Source: Planctomycetota bacterium (lineage in GTDB: Bacteria > Planctomycetota > GCA-2746535). From it: a stretch of 64,000 nt of DNA. The stretch is from NCBI GenBank assembly GCA_002746535.1, contig NVWA01000028.1, forward strand, positions 24,986 through 88,985. The letters run 5' to 3'. A program made the position numbers and the translations under genes. Below the pieces are notes generated by a model. It was not told the origin of the DNA and searched no databases. It saw only the letters and a program-made list of their open reading frames with translations. Positions 53,621 through 62,796 of the stretch are shown in pieces (within the stretch, counting starts at the first letter, position 1; each line of letters opens with the position of its first letter).

Positions 53621-55549
53621 ATGAAAACTATATTAGTCGCTGCTGCGCTTATTTTAAGTACAGTAGCGTTCTTTAATTTTTATCCATCTGATACTATAAA
53701 AGAAAATCGTGAATCTTTTTCTGGCAATATTCAAGACCAACCCTCTTTAGAAAAACCAAAAATAATTAAGCTTCATGTAGGCAAGGAGTTCTTCTTCTCC
53801 TATGAAATGAGTGGGCATAGCGAAATTAATTTTTCTGCCCTTGGTAAAGCGATGCAGCAGAAAACCACTAATCATAATAATCAAAATCTAGAGTCTTATA
53901 TTGTTGTTAATAAAGGGCAATTAGGCGTTAAGGTGCTTGAAGCCTCTTCAACAGGGTATTTGCTAACGGGTTCTTTGCAGGTTCAGCAAAAAACAACAAA
54001 TGGAAAAAGCTTAGCTGTTTCTTCAGGTTTAAATTATCCGTTCTCTTTTTTCGTAGCCTCAAGTGGTGCAATTTCTTCTTTTAGTTTTGTGAAAGGTTTA
54101 TCCGAAGAGGATAAAATGTTGATTAAAAAAATTGTTCATTTCTTTGACATCTCATTGCCAAACAAATCTTTAAAAAGGTGGGAAGCAAAAGCCAAAGATT
54201 CAAATGGTATCTATCTGAGTCAGTATTCCTTGAAACGAGGCTGGAAAGACCCTGTAAAAATATTAAAACGCAAAAAGAAATATGAATCTTTTGTGACGAA
54301 AGATTCCTTTGCCTTTATGAGATCATCCACCTATAAAATAAAGTTTTCTGAATCCATTTATGAATTAAATTTAAATCAGCAATGGATTAAATCAATTGAA
54401 TCCAAAGAAGACTTGATTGCATTGATCAAAAATAAAAAATGGAATGAATCCTCGATCACATTTAAAGCGAAGCGAATTAAATTACATAAAATTGAATTCC
54501 CAGAGGATTCAGTTGCGTTAGAAAAAAAACTTTTGTCTGATCAGTATTTAAAATCCACCTTTTATCAATCGAATTCTGCGAATAATTCAAAAGACAAAAA
54601 GATCAATCTGAAAGCAGCTTTAGACAAATATAAAAATAACACAACCAAGTCAAAGCGTGAAAATGAGCGCAAGTTTCTTGACTTTTTAAGAAGTCATCCA
54701 CAAGCTGTTTTTAAACTTATTGACTATTTAAATGAACAAGAGGCTAATCCTAATTCCCCTGATTATCAAAAGAGGCATAACCAAAACTTAATTTTATGGC
54801 GTTTATTAGCTGAAACTGGTCATCAAGAAGCACAAGAGGCTTTGTTAATTAGCATGGAAAACAATTTGTTTCAACATAAAACCCGCGAAATGGCTTTAGC
54901 AGTTGTGTTTGACTTAGCTTACCCTTCAGAAAAAACAGCGAACCGTTTAATTGCTTTTAATCATACAATGAAAAATGCTGAACCTATATTAAATAATAAG
55001 ATGTACCCAGCCAGCATGTATGCTATTGGGGCTCTTGGTTTTGCTGACAAACAAAGTCCTGTTGTTGCTAAAATTCTATCAGATCATTTAACGGATTCAT
55101 TAACATCAACCTACGAACCTATAGACAAAATGATTGTGTTAGATGCCATGGCCAATCATGGTGGAGAAGTGCTGTTAGACGCCTTGGCCAAAAGTATGAT
55201 TGACGATAACCCAAAAATTCGCGCGAAAGCGTTTATGGCTTTGCGCCGCATGAACAATTCTGCTGCTGAAAAAGTTTTAATGGATTATTATGAAAAAGAA
55301 TCATCCGTCATAGTAAAAAGAGCGGCTTTGATAGCGATACAAAATTGGTCTCCATCAAAAAACATGATAATCTGGTGCAAAAATCTTTTTGATGTCTCGA
55401 CTAAAGAGTTTGAGTTACTCTTCCTGATTTCATTCCTAGCAAAAACAATAAAAAAAGATTCATCTATTGAGCCACTTTTTAGAAATCATCTGAAGAAAAC
55501 ATCATCCGTCAAAATCAAACATATGATTTACAAATATATTAAACCGTAA
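53621..55549 (+). CDS. Secreted vitellogenin_N-like protein with HEAT repeats, 642 aa
   Basis: An N-terminal hydrophobic segment (residues 3-20) acts as signal or anchor. Residues 45-230 are strand-rich and resemble the N-terminal beta-barrel of vitellogenin/MTP-type proteins: GKEFFFSYEMSGHSE, YPFSFFVASSGAISSF (near 137) and RWEAKAKDSNGIYLSQYSL (near 186), which echoes the W..E.D..G.C.T.Y pattern. Residues about 340-640 are helical HEAT-like repeats (EVLLDALAKSMIDDNPKIRAKAFMALRRM). This barrel-plus-helical-domain order is that of large lipid-transfer proteins. It is a proposal from pattern, not a confirmed match. Co-transcribed with the lipoprotein. Confidence 0.65.
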   Translation: MKTILVAAALILSTVAFFNFYPSDTIKENRESFSGNIQDQPSLEKPKIIKLHVGKEFFFSYEMSGHSEINFSALGKAMQQKTTNHNNQNLESYIVVNKGQLGVKVLEASSTGYLLTGSLQVQQKTTNGKSLAVSSGLNYPFSFFVASSGAISSFSFVKGLSEEDKMLIKKIVHFFDISLPNKSLKRWEAKAKDSNGIYLSQYSLKRGWKDPVKILKRKKKYESFVTKDSFAFMRSSTYKIKFSESIYELNLNQQWIKSIESKEDLIALIKNKKWNESSITFKAKRIKLHKIEFPEDSVALEKKLLSDQYLKSTFYQSNSANNSKDKKINLKAALDKYKNNTTKSKRENERKFLDFLRSHPQAVFKLIDYLNEQEANPNSPDYQKRHNQNLILWRLLAETGHQEAQEALLISMENNLFQHKTREMALAVVFDLAYPSEKTANRLIAFNHTMKNAEPILNNKMYPASMYAIGALGFADKQSPVVAKILSDHLTDSLTSTYEPIDKMIVLDAMANHGGEVLLDALAKSMIDDNPKIRAKAFMALRRMNNSAAEKVLMDYYEKESSVIVKRAALIAIQNWSPSKNMIIWCKNLFDVSTKEFELLFLISFLAKTIKKDSSIEPLFRNHLKKTSSVKIKHMIYKYIKP

Positions 55550-55794
55550 TCTACTTAATATAATTAATTACAATACACTTATCCAATTAGGCCGACTGGA
55601 ATTCAGCGCGCTCAGCAAAAAAAATCCTGCTTATCCATGACATTTTTTTATTTTTAAAACTAAACTTTAGTGACATACTTTAAGTTTATAGAAGAAATAT
55701 TGCTACGATAATAGTACGAAATTAATCTTCAACTATCTATTAAAGATAATAAATTTAAAATCATATTCGCAAAACGATTCTACATTTTTTAGCA

Positions 55795-56823
55795 TTGAAC
55801 AAATTGGAAGAAAAATTAGACACAACCGTTTTAAAGCAATTAGCCAGCATTAAAATTATTCACAAACTTTATAATGATGACTTGCTCAGTGACGAAGCTT
55901 TTAAAACAGCATCCTCAATAATTCAACCAACAGAACATTGGATAGCCTGGGCTAGAAAAATGCTTCTCCTATTAGGAAGCTCGCTTATCTTAGCCGGAAT
56001 TATTTTTTTCTTTGCGTACAACTGGTCAGTAATGCGCAAACTAATCAAATTTGGATTAATTGAAGTAGGTATCATCAGTTGTCTTTTCGGCTCCTATCAA
56101 CTAGGGTTGAAAAAATTAAGTGGAAAAATTCTTTTGTTAAGTGCTTCAATCTTAATTGGCGTTTTTCTAGCCGTATTTGGACAAACTTATCAAACAGGAG
56201 CCGATGCTTTCACATTATTTGTTGGATGGTCTTTCTTAATTTTTGGATGGGTAATCATTTCTAAATTTGCTGCCTTATGGATTGTCTGGATTATCCTCAT
56301 CAACACAGGCCTGATCCTTTATTGGAACCAAGTTCTTGATACTAGGAATTCACTAGAATCTGAATTTCTTTTTATGGCATTAGCCATAATCAATATTTCA
56401 TTTCTCTTTCTTTATGAAGTCGGGAATAAAAAGCAATATGAGTGGTTAAAAAATATTTGGCCAAGAGGTCTACTACTTATTTCTATTCTTATTTATCTTT
56501 CTATACCAACAACGAAGCTCATTGTTGAAGTTGAATTAGAAGAGGGATTCTTTGGAACGTTATTTTGGATCATTCTTATTATTTTTGGTTATAGATACTA
56601 TCGATTCAAAATTATTGACATGAACTCTATTGCATTAATCATTTTAAATATTTGCGTCATAGCATTGATTTTTCTTGGAAGAATTCTGTTTGATATTTCA
56701 GACGATGGTGGCATGATTTTATTTTTTGCTTTTGTTGTTTTAGGTGTCATAAGTACTGCAATCTACTGGCTAAAGAATGTTGCTAAAAAAATGAAAAATG
56801 AAAATACAGAGGACGATCAATGA
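55795..56823 (+). CDS. DUF2157-domain membrane protein
   Basis: A 342-residue protein with an N-terminal helical segment (YNDDLLSDEAFKTA) and then eight to ten membrane helices. The sequence ARKMLLLLGSSLILAGIIFFFAYNW near residue 45-70 is the DUF2157 signature, and GVFLAVFGQTYQTGADAF near 120 is typical as well. It starts with TTG. The next two genes are DUF4401 and GDYXXLXY proteins, the standard partners of DUF2157. Function of this membrane complex is unknown. Confidence 0.85.
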   Translation: MNKLEEKLDTTVLKQLASIKIIHKLYNDDLLSDEAFKTASSIIQPTEHWIAWARKMLLLLGSSLILAGIIFFFAYNWSVMRKLIKFGLIEVGIISCLFGSYQLGLKKLSGKILLLSASILIGVFLAVFGQTYQTGADAFTLFVGWSFLIFGWVIISKFAALWIVWIILINTGLILYWNQVLDTRNSLESEFLFMALAIINISFLFLYEVGNKKQYEWLKNIWPRGLLLISILIYLSIPTTKLIVEVELEEGFFGTLFWIILIIFGYRYYRFKIIDMNSIALIILNICVIALIFLGRILFDISDDGGMILFFAFVVLGVISTAIYWLKNVAKKMKNENTEDDQ

Positions 56824-57884
56824 GCTCAAGTCCTCTTACAATCGAAGAACTACTTTCTCACAAAGATTTTGAGCACTTAATTCACCCAGAGGATATAAGC
56901 CATATCACAAAGAAACTAATCGAATATAGCAAACCTTCCGATGATCCAATCTATATAAAAGTTCTTTCCGGAATTGGTGCCTGGGTTGCATCTTTGTTTA
57001 TAGCTATTTTTCTTGGAGTCACAGGAATCTTTGAAAGTGCATACGGTATCATTCCTTGCGGTTTAGTCCTCCTTTTACCAGGAATATTTATTTCGAGAGC
57101 AAGCAATGTAATTTTTCTAAAACAACTTTCATTGGCAATGGTTTTCGCAGGCAATGCTGCTTTAACAGTTGGCATAGCAATACTTTTTAAAAGTAATGAG
57201 CTCCTAGCGATCCTTTGTGCACACTTATTTATATGCCCCATCGTATATTATTTTTATGATAATTATGTTTATCGATATCTTAGCCCTTTATTTGCAGTTT
57301 TATTAGTAGTCATCTTGATGATGAATGAGAGTACATTTGCCGCTCTACATTATCTAATCGCGATAGAATTGATATTAGCTGGCATATTGCTATTAAAAAA
57401 GAAAAAATCTACATTCCTAAATCCCCTAACTTATTCTGTCGCGACCATGTTACCTGCTACACTTCTCTTTTTTAATCATTTAGCATCTGTTAACTGGTAT
57501 AGAGACTTTAAAGAGCCCTTGTGGCCATCAAGCATTTTACTTACTGGCGGATTAATCTATTTATATTTCCATATTTCAAATGGCTCTATCAATAGAAATA
57601 AACGGTTAATGATTCTTGCTGTCAGCTCAACAATCCTTTTGGGTATATTTACCACACCAGGGATTCTTGTAGCCATCGCATTATTGATTTTAGGGTTTGC
57701 CTTTGGTGATAAGATCCTACTCACTTATGCTTATTTATTCATGCCTTATTTCCTAGTGCTATTTTATTATTCCTTAAATACAAACCTTGCACATAAATCC
57801 TGGATTCTAGTTGGTAGCGGCATACTACTTTTAGGAGTACGACAAACGATAACCTTATGCCAAAGAAAAGCGGTAAACACATGA
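56820..57884 (+). CDS. DUF4401-domain membrane protein
   Basis: A 354-residue protein with eleven or so hydrophobic helices after a short soluble N terminus. It starts inside the preceding stop (ATGA). KVLSGIGAWVASLFIAIFLG near residue 44-63 and the C-terminal LLTYAYLFMPYFLVLFYYSLNTNL...WILVGSGILLL region follow the DUF4401 pattern. It is the middle gene of the DUF2157/DUF4401/GDYXXLXY operon. No catalytic residue is evident. Confidence 0.85.
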   Translation: MSSSPLTIEELLSHKDFEHLIHPEDISHITKKLIEYSKPSDDPIYIKVLSGIGAWVASLFIAIFLGVTGIFESAYGIIPCGLVLLLPGIFISRASNVIFLKQLSLAMVFAGNAALTVGIAILFKSNELLAILCAHLFICPIVYYFYDNYVYRYLSPLFAVLLVVILMMNESTFAALHYLIAIELILAGILLLKKKKSTFLNPLTYSVATMLPATLLFFNHLASVNWYRDFKEPLWPSSILLTGGLIYLYFHISNGSINRNKRLMILAVSSTILLGIFTTPGILVAIALLILGFAFGDKILLTYAYLFMPYFLVLFYYSLNTNLAHKSWILVGSGILLLGVRQTITLCQRKAVNT

Positions 57885-58357
57885 GAAACATTCTCTTTTG
57901 GGGAACAACCCTACTTGTACTGGTGGTTTTAAATTTTCTAATATATCAAAAAGAAAAAACATTGACCAACGGGCAAACCATGCTTCTGCGTTTAGCACCC
58001 GTAGACCCCCGCTCTTTAATTCAAGGTGATTACATGATTTTAAGGTATGAAATGGCCCAAAAAATAAATAATAAAAAGCTATCTGCCAATAACGGCTTTA
58101 TTGTTGTTTCTCTAGATGAAAAAAAAGTAGCCAAATTCATAAGATTACACAAAGACGAGGCCTTGCAACCAAATGAGCACCTACTTTCTTATAAAAATCG
58201 AGGAGGCATAAAGCTAGGAGCCGAATCCTTTTTCTTTCAAGAAGGCGATGCCAAAATTTATGGCCAAGCCAAATACGGGGAATTGAAAGTCGACAAATCA
58301 GGAAAAAGTGTTTTAGTTGGCCTTAGGGATGTAAAATTTATCCCACTAGGTAAATAA
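57881..58357 (+). CDS. GDYXXLXY-family protein
   Basis: A 158-residue protein with one N-terminal membrane helix (ILFWGTTLLVLVVLNFLIY) and a periplasmic domain. LAPVDPRSLIQGDYMILRY contains the namesake GDYxxLxY motif. An upstream in-frame ATG at 57857 exists, but the ATG at 57881 overlaps the DUF4401 stop as ATGA and starts directly at the helix, so it is preferred. Last gene of this operon; the role is unknown. Confidence 0.87.
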   Translation: MRNILFWGTTLLVLVVLNFLIYQKEKTLTNGQTMLLRLAPVDPRSLIQGDYMILRYEMAQKINNKKLSANNGFIVVSLDEKKVAKFIRLHKDEALQPNEHLLSYKNRGGIKLGAESFFFQEGDAKIYGQAKYGELKVDKSGKSVLVGLRDVKFIPLGK

Positions 58358-58406
58358 AAAACTGTTTTTGTAATCCTACTAATCTTAAAATCATATCAAT
58401 CCTAAT

Positions 58407-59594
58407 TCAGACAATATTATTTGGTTTAAATGAAATCGTTTCTCCAGGGGAGTATTCCATATCAATGTATTCAGTTGTTGAAGTAAGGATTCTTTTATTA
58501 ATCAAATCAAGAGCTCTTGCTACTGCAATCCGCCCCATTTTATGCCAATCTACCTTAAAACCACTGGCGTTTAAATATTTGACCTTATCCATTTCTGGGC
58601 CCATAATAAAAACAGAAATATCTTTCGGGATAGAATAACCCTTAGACTTTAATGCATGCACTATCCCAGGTACGGCAAAATTTGTGTGAATGATTAAAGC
58701 TGATGGTTTATTTTTAGACTTTAACAAACGCATTAATTTCCTAATAAAAAATTTAAATTCCTGATGATCAATGCCAACAGATAAAATAAGTTTTTCGTCA
58801 TAATTAATTCCTATTTTTTTTAGACCACTTTGATATCCCTCCAAAATATCCGGATTCAAAGTATTATTATCCATGTCTACAATTAACGCCATCCTCTTAT
58901 GTTGCAATTGGAATAAAATCAGAACCATTTCTCGAAACGCGTGAAAATCATTTGGTAATATTGATAACCAATTAACTGAAGGGGGTGCCCAATGATCAAT
59001 TAAAACACCTGGGATACCCGTCGCGGCAATATTTTTAATGACATCAACTTCTGAAATACTGGTTAATAAAACAGCGGAACATTTATTATTTTTTATATAA
59101 CGTATAAATCCATGTATTGATTTTGCTGATACATCTTTATGCTGTTCATAAAAATGTACCGAAATTTCACACTCAAATTCATCTGCAGCTTGAGATACAC
59201 CTGCTGAAATGAACGACATATATTGCGCAATCATTTTTTGCACTTTTTTTTTATTTAAATACAACGGAATTAATAAAGCGATCAAAGGTTTTTCTTTTGG
59301 TTGGTCATTTGAACTATTAAAAGTTGATATCAAATTATTTTGTTTAGAAACTTTATGAGGCGAAGTAACCGTTTTATAGTTGTCTTGAAGTAAAAAAGTT
59401 CCGTAACCATGCTTAGAAACAACGATGCCTTCTTTTTCTAACTGATGTATGGCCTTGCGAATAGTAGAAACCCCACATGGTTTTAGAGATGCTAAAATTT
59501 TAAACGACGGAATTTGCCCAACTTCATTGCACAAAGTAGGCAAGATACCTTTTAACCAAAGTACAATATGCATCGTGCTATTATAGGTTGCCAT
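58407..59594 (-). CDS. GntR-type winged-helix regulator with LacI-like ligand-binding domain
   Basis: About 395 residues. The N-terminal 70 form a GntR-type winged helix (IPSFKILASLKPCGVSTIRKAIHQLEKEGIVVSKHGYGTFLL). Residues from about 105 on are a periplasmic-binding-protein-like sensor (IALLIPLYLN, SAVLLTSISE, KRMALIVDMDN, NILEGY-type motifs, ISVFIMGPEM), as in LacI-family sugar sensors. The ATG at 59594 is chosen over a TTG nine bases upstream. It is divergent from the prenyltransferase-repeat, sulfatase and hydrolase genes. It probably controls them in response to a sugar. The 15-base palindrome at 59681 lies in the divergent gap. Confidence 0.87.
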   Translation of the reverse strand: MATYNSTMHIVLWLKGILPTLCNEVGQIPSFKILASLKPCGVSTIRKAIHQLEKEGIVVSKHGYGTFLLQDNYKTVTSPHKVSKQNNLISTFNSSNDQPKEKPLIALLIPLYLNKKKVQKMIAQYMSFISAGVSQAADEFECEISVHFYEQHKDVSAKSIHGFIRYIKNNKCSAVLLTSISEVDVIKNIAATGIPGVLIDHWAPPSVNWLSILPNDFHAFREMVLILFQLQHKRMALIVDMDNNTLNPDILEGYQSGLKKIGINYDEKLILSVGIDHQEFKFFIRKLMRLLKSKNKPSALIIHTNFAVPGIVHALKSKGYSIPKDISVFIMGPEMDKVKYLNASGFKVDWHKMGRIAVARALDLINKRILTSTTEYIDMEYSPGETISFKPNNIV

Positions 59595-59680
59595 AAAACT
59601 CAAGAAAAGTAATTATAATGCCGTAATACCCCTTCAAATTGAATTTTACGAGCTTATTATGTCTTTAACATTAAAAACAC

Positions 59681-59695
59681 TATAGTATTACTATA
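59681..59695. promoter_or_regulatory. Palindrome TATAGTA-T-TACTATA (candidate operator)
   Basis: A perfect 7-1-7 inverted repeat in the 233-base gap between the GntR/LacI-type regulator and the divergent gene at 59828. It is about 87 bases upstream of the regulator start and 133 of the other, and its AT-rich sequence could overlap promoter elements. The adjacent regulator is the obvious candidate to bind it, with autoregulation likely. Confidence 0.45.
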
Positions 59696-59827
59696 TTTTC
59701 ATAATGACATTTAATTTCGATAATCTTACATTTCAACTGAGGCGTATTGCTCAATAACCTGCCGTATGAATAGATTGAATCCTATACTCAATTCAAAGGA
59801 AAAGATCTAATTATTCGGGAGATAACA

Positions 59828-61321
59828 ATGAAAGAAGCTCAAATAGATTCAAATAACGACATTGATTATGAAGATGATTTTTACGATGAGGAATTAGATC
59901 AAAAAAGCTCTAACAGTAAAATCGCCCCATGGATCATATCAATACTTGTTCACGGTTTACTCCTTGCCTCATTATTATATATGCTTATGCCACGACAAGA
60001 AAAAATCAAAGATGCCATCATCACAACAACTCCCATTCCAGAAGTTGAAGAAGAGGAAGAAGAAAAAGAAATTGATATCGTAAAAGAAAAAGTGGAAGTA
60101 GAAGTTGAGGTCGAAGTTGAAACCCCTCCAATAGTAACTGAAGATGTCGTTGAAGATCATAATGAAACTGAAAACGAAATGGAATCTGAATCTGCAGAAG
60201 GTATTTCTGAAGCAATCTCAGATATGCCTCTAGTAGGTTCAGGTATTATGGGCAACATTGGTGGTGGCGGAGGTGGAGGTGGTGCCTTTGGAAATCGAAC
60301 AGGTGGCGGTCGAAAAAAAGCTGTAATGAAAGGTGGCGGATCCAGAAAAACTGAATCTGCCGTTGATCTAGGTCTACAATGGCTTGCAGATCACCAAGAA
60401 CCTGATGGTCATTGGGATGCCGGAAAATACGAAGGAGAAGCCAGCGCAAAGGTAGATACGGCCTGTACTGGTGCAGCTCTATTAGCATTTTTAGGTGCAG
60501 GACACACAGATAAAGTTGGAAAATATAAAAAGCATGTGAAGAGTGCTATAACATGGTTACTCTCAGTTCAAAACCCAAATGGTAGCTTTGCTAAAACCAA
60601 TTACACCAATGGTATTTGCACAATGGCTATCGCAGAAGCATTAGGTATGGGCTGTGGCAGATCTGACGTAAAAAAATCAACCGATATCGCGGTGGATTAT
60701 TTACTCAAACAGCAAAACATAAGTGGCGGATACAATTACAAAGGTCCTAGCAAAAGGGATGATATGTCAGTGACCGGCTGGTGTATTATGGGTCTTAAAT
60801 CAGCCATGGTATCTGGAATTAAAGTAGCTGAAATCAAAAATGCTTTTAATAAAGTTGAAGGCCTCTTAGATATTCATAAAAAAACAACTGGGGATAATAA
60901 TTCAGAATCAAAAGGCCTGTCATGGTATGCTCCAAAAGATGAAAAAGGCAATGGTTCTGCATGTCAAGCAATCGCAATGTTAATGAGGCAATATTTAGGT
61001 TGGCATAGAGCTGAACCTTGGTTAGTTGCTGCTTCAAATGGTCAAATCAATAAAATTCATAAAAGTTTTGAAAAAATGAATATCTACAGAACCTATTATG
61101 CCTTCTTAACATTATTTCAACAAGGCGGTAAACCGTGGAAAGCATGGAATAAGCCCGTCAGTAAATTAATTGTCGAAGGTCAAAGACAAGATGGAGATTT
61201 TAAAGGCTCCTGGGACAATAATGGTAAAGGTGGAATGGATAAAGGTGGAAGAGTTTTAACAACAGCCTTTCTTTGTCTAAGTTTAGAAGTATATTATAGG
61301 TATAAATCAGTCATGCACTAA
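59828..61321 (+). CDS. Membrane-anchored prenyltransferase/squalene-oxidase-repeat protein
   Basis: A 497-residue protein with one helix at about 37-57 (APWIISILVHGLLLASLLYML). The helix is followed by a long acidic, proline- and glutamate-rich stretch (TonB-like) and a glycine-rich linker near 140-165. The C-terminal 320 residues have alpha/alpha repeats of the terpenoid-cyclase fold: LGLQWLADHQEPDGHW, SAITWLLSVQNPNGSFA, AVDYLLKQQNISGGYNY and GQRQDGDFKGSW. No DxDD cyclase motif was seen, so it may bind or organise rather than cyclise. Proteins of this layout are common in planctomycetes and relatives. Strong Shine-Dalgarno (GGGAGA) before the ATG. Confidence 0.82.
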   Translation: MKEAQIDSNNDIDYEDDFYDEELDQKSSNSKIAPWIISILVHGLLLASLLYMLMPRQEKIKDAIITTTPIPEVEEEEEEKEIDIVKEKVEVEVEVEVETPPIVTEDVVEDHNETENEMESESAEGISEAISDMPLVGSGIMGNIGGGGGGGGAFGNRTGGGRKKAVMKGGGSRKTESAVDLGLQWLADHQEPDGHWDAGKYEGEASAKVDTACTGAALLAFLGAGHTDKVGKYKKHVKSAITWLLSVQNPNGSFAKTNYTNGICTMAIAEALGMGCGRSDVKKSTDIAVDYLLKQQNISGGYNYKGPSKRDDMSVTGWCIMGLKSAMVSGIKVAEIKNAFNKVEGLLDIHKKTTGDNNSESKGLSWYAPKDEKGNGSACQAIAMLMRQYLGWHRAEPWLVAASNGQINKIHKSFEKMNIYRTYYAFLTLFQQGGKPWKAWNKPVSKLIVEGQRQDGDFKGSWDNNGKGGMDKGGRVLTTAFLCLSLEVYYRYKSVMH

Positions 61322-61340
61322 AGAAGCCAAGGGAGCCAAA

Positions 61341-62765
61341 TTGAATATTATTCTCATTCAAACAGACCAACAAAGGCGAGATACTTTATCATGTTATGGT
61401 AATGAAATCACACATACTCCGGCCATTGATGAACTAGCAAAAAAAGGAACAGTTTTTGAAAATGCTTTTACACCTAGTCCAATTTGTGCTCCAGCAAGAG
61501 CGGCTTTATTAACAGGCAAGTTACCTTCTCACAATGGCATCCTCATCAATTCTGAATCAGGAGTGCCAGCCGGGCGTGATTTCAAAAAATCTTACCAGAC
61601 ATATAGTCAATGCTTAACCGAAAAAAAATATCAATGCCACCACATAGGCAAATGGCATATTGGCACCAAAGATACACCCCAAGATTATAACTTTGAAGGG
61701 GTATTTTATCCTGGATATGGTTACCCTTCAAATCATGAACATTATTTAAATTATTTAAAAACTCTTGGTTTAGATGGATTCATTTTAGAAAAAGAAGTTT
61801 ACTCCACTTTCAAAGATGGAGAGCAACGAGCATTATTGTCTGCGATACAAACCGGCGGTAAAGAAGCATCAGTCCCATGGTACCTTTGCAATCAAACTTT
61901 AGATGCTATCGATATCGGTGCAAAATCCGACCAACCATTTTTTGTATCTTGTAACTTCTGGGGACCCCACGTACCCTATATAATTCCTGAAGAATATGCC
62001 GACATGTATGATCCGAAAGATATGATCAAACCTCCTAGTTTTCACGATGATCTAAAAAATAAACCGAGAGTTCAACAAGAGATGAAAGAATACTGGGGCG
62101 TTCAAGACTTAGAGTGGGAAGACTGGGCAAAACTTACTAGCGCGAACTACGGCTACATTAGTCTCATTGATAAACAAGTTGATAGAATCCTAAAACATCT
62201 AGAACAATTAAATATCACCGAAGAAACGGCCATCATTTTCACAACTGATCATGGAGGCATGGTTGGCTCGCATGGTTTGTGCGACAAAGGCCCTTATCTA
62301 TATGATGACATTTGCCGTGTCCCTCTAATTACTTATTTACCCCAACAAAAACCTGAACAAAGAATCAATGCAGATGTCTATACGATGGATTTAATGCCAA
62401 CCTTTATTGAGTTAGCGGATGGTGACACACCTGAAGACATTGATGCCTTATCATTATTGCCATTAATCAATGGCACCAAAGAAATTCTTAGAGATGAGCC
62501 CATGTACATTGAATTTTATGGGCATCAAGTATCCGTTATGCAAAAACTTCTTCGAACGAAGGAATGGAAATATATCTTTAATGGTCAAGAGTTCGATGAA
62601 TATTATGACTTAATCAATGATCCACATGAAATGATTAACGAAATAAATAATCCAAATTTCAAATCAGAAATTCAACATGCCAGAGATCAAATGACTATAA
62701 AATTAAAGTCATTAAAAGATCCTTCCTTCAGGTATTTTCATGGAACCAGAATGCATGAGGGTTAA
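61341..62765 (+). CDS. Sulfatase (formylglycine-dependent)
   Basis: A 474-residue type I sulfatase with no signal peptide. IQTDQQRRDTLSCYGNE is the N-terminal metal-binding part and CAPARAALLTGK (C49-A-P-A-R53) the formylglycine signature, where Cys is converted to the catalytic residue. HHIGKWHIG and TTDHGGMVGSHG complete the active site. It starts with TTG behind AAGGGAG, 20 bases after the prenyltransferase-repeat gene. A cytoplasmic location would fit intracellular desulfation of an imported oligosaccharide; alternatively an N terminus was missed. Needs a formylglycine-generating enzyme, not in the window. Confidence 0.92.
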   Translation: MNIILIQTDQQRRDTLSCYGNEITHTPAIDELAKKGTVFENAFTPSPICAPARAALLTGKLPSHNGILINSESGVPAGRDFKKSYQTYSQCLTEKKYQCHHIGKWHIGTKDTPQDYNFEGVFYPGYGYPSNHEHYLNYLKTLGLDGFILEKEVYSTFKDGEQRALLSAIQTGGKEASVPWYLCNQTLDAIDIGAKSDQPFFVSCNFWGPHVPYIIPEEYADMYDPKDMIKPPSFHDDLKNKPRVQQEMKEYWGVQDLEWEDWAKLTSANYGYISLIDKQVDRILKHLEQLNITEETAIIFTTDHGGMVGSHGLCDKGPYLYDDICRVPLITYLPQQKPEQRINADVYTMDLMPTFIELADGDTPEDIDALSLLPLINGTKEILRDEPMYIEFYGHQVSVMQKLLRTKEWKYIFNGQEFDEYYDLINDPHEMINEINNPNFKSEIQHARDQMTIKLKSLKDPSFRYFHGTRMHEG

Positions 62766-62796
62766 AAATTAATTATATTTAGATAATGGAGATTTC

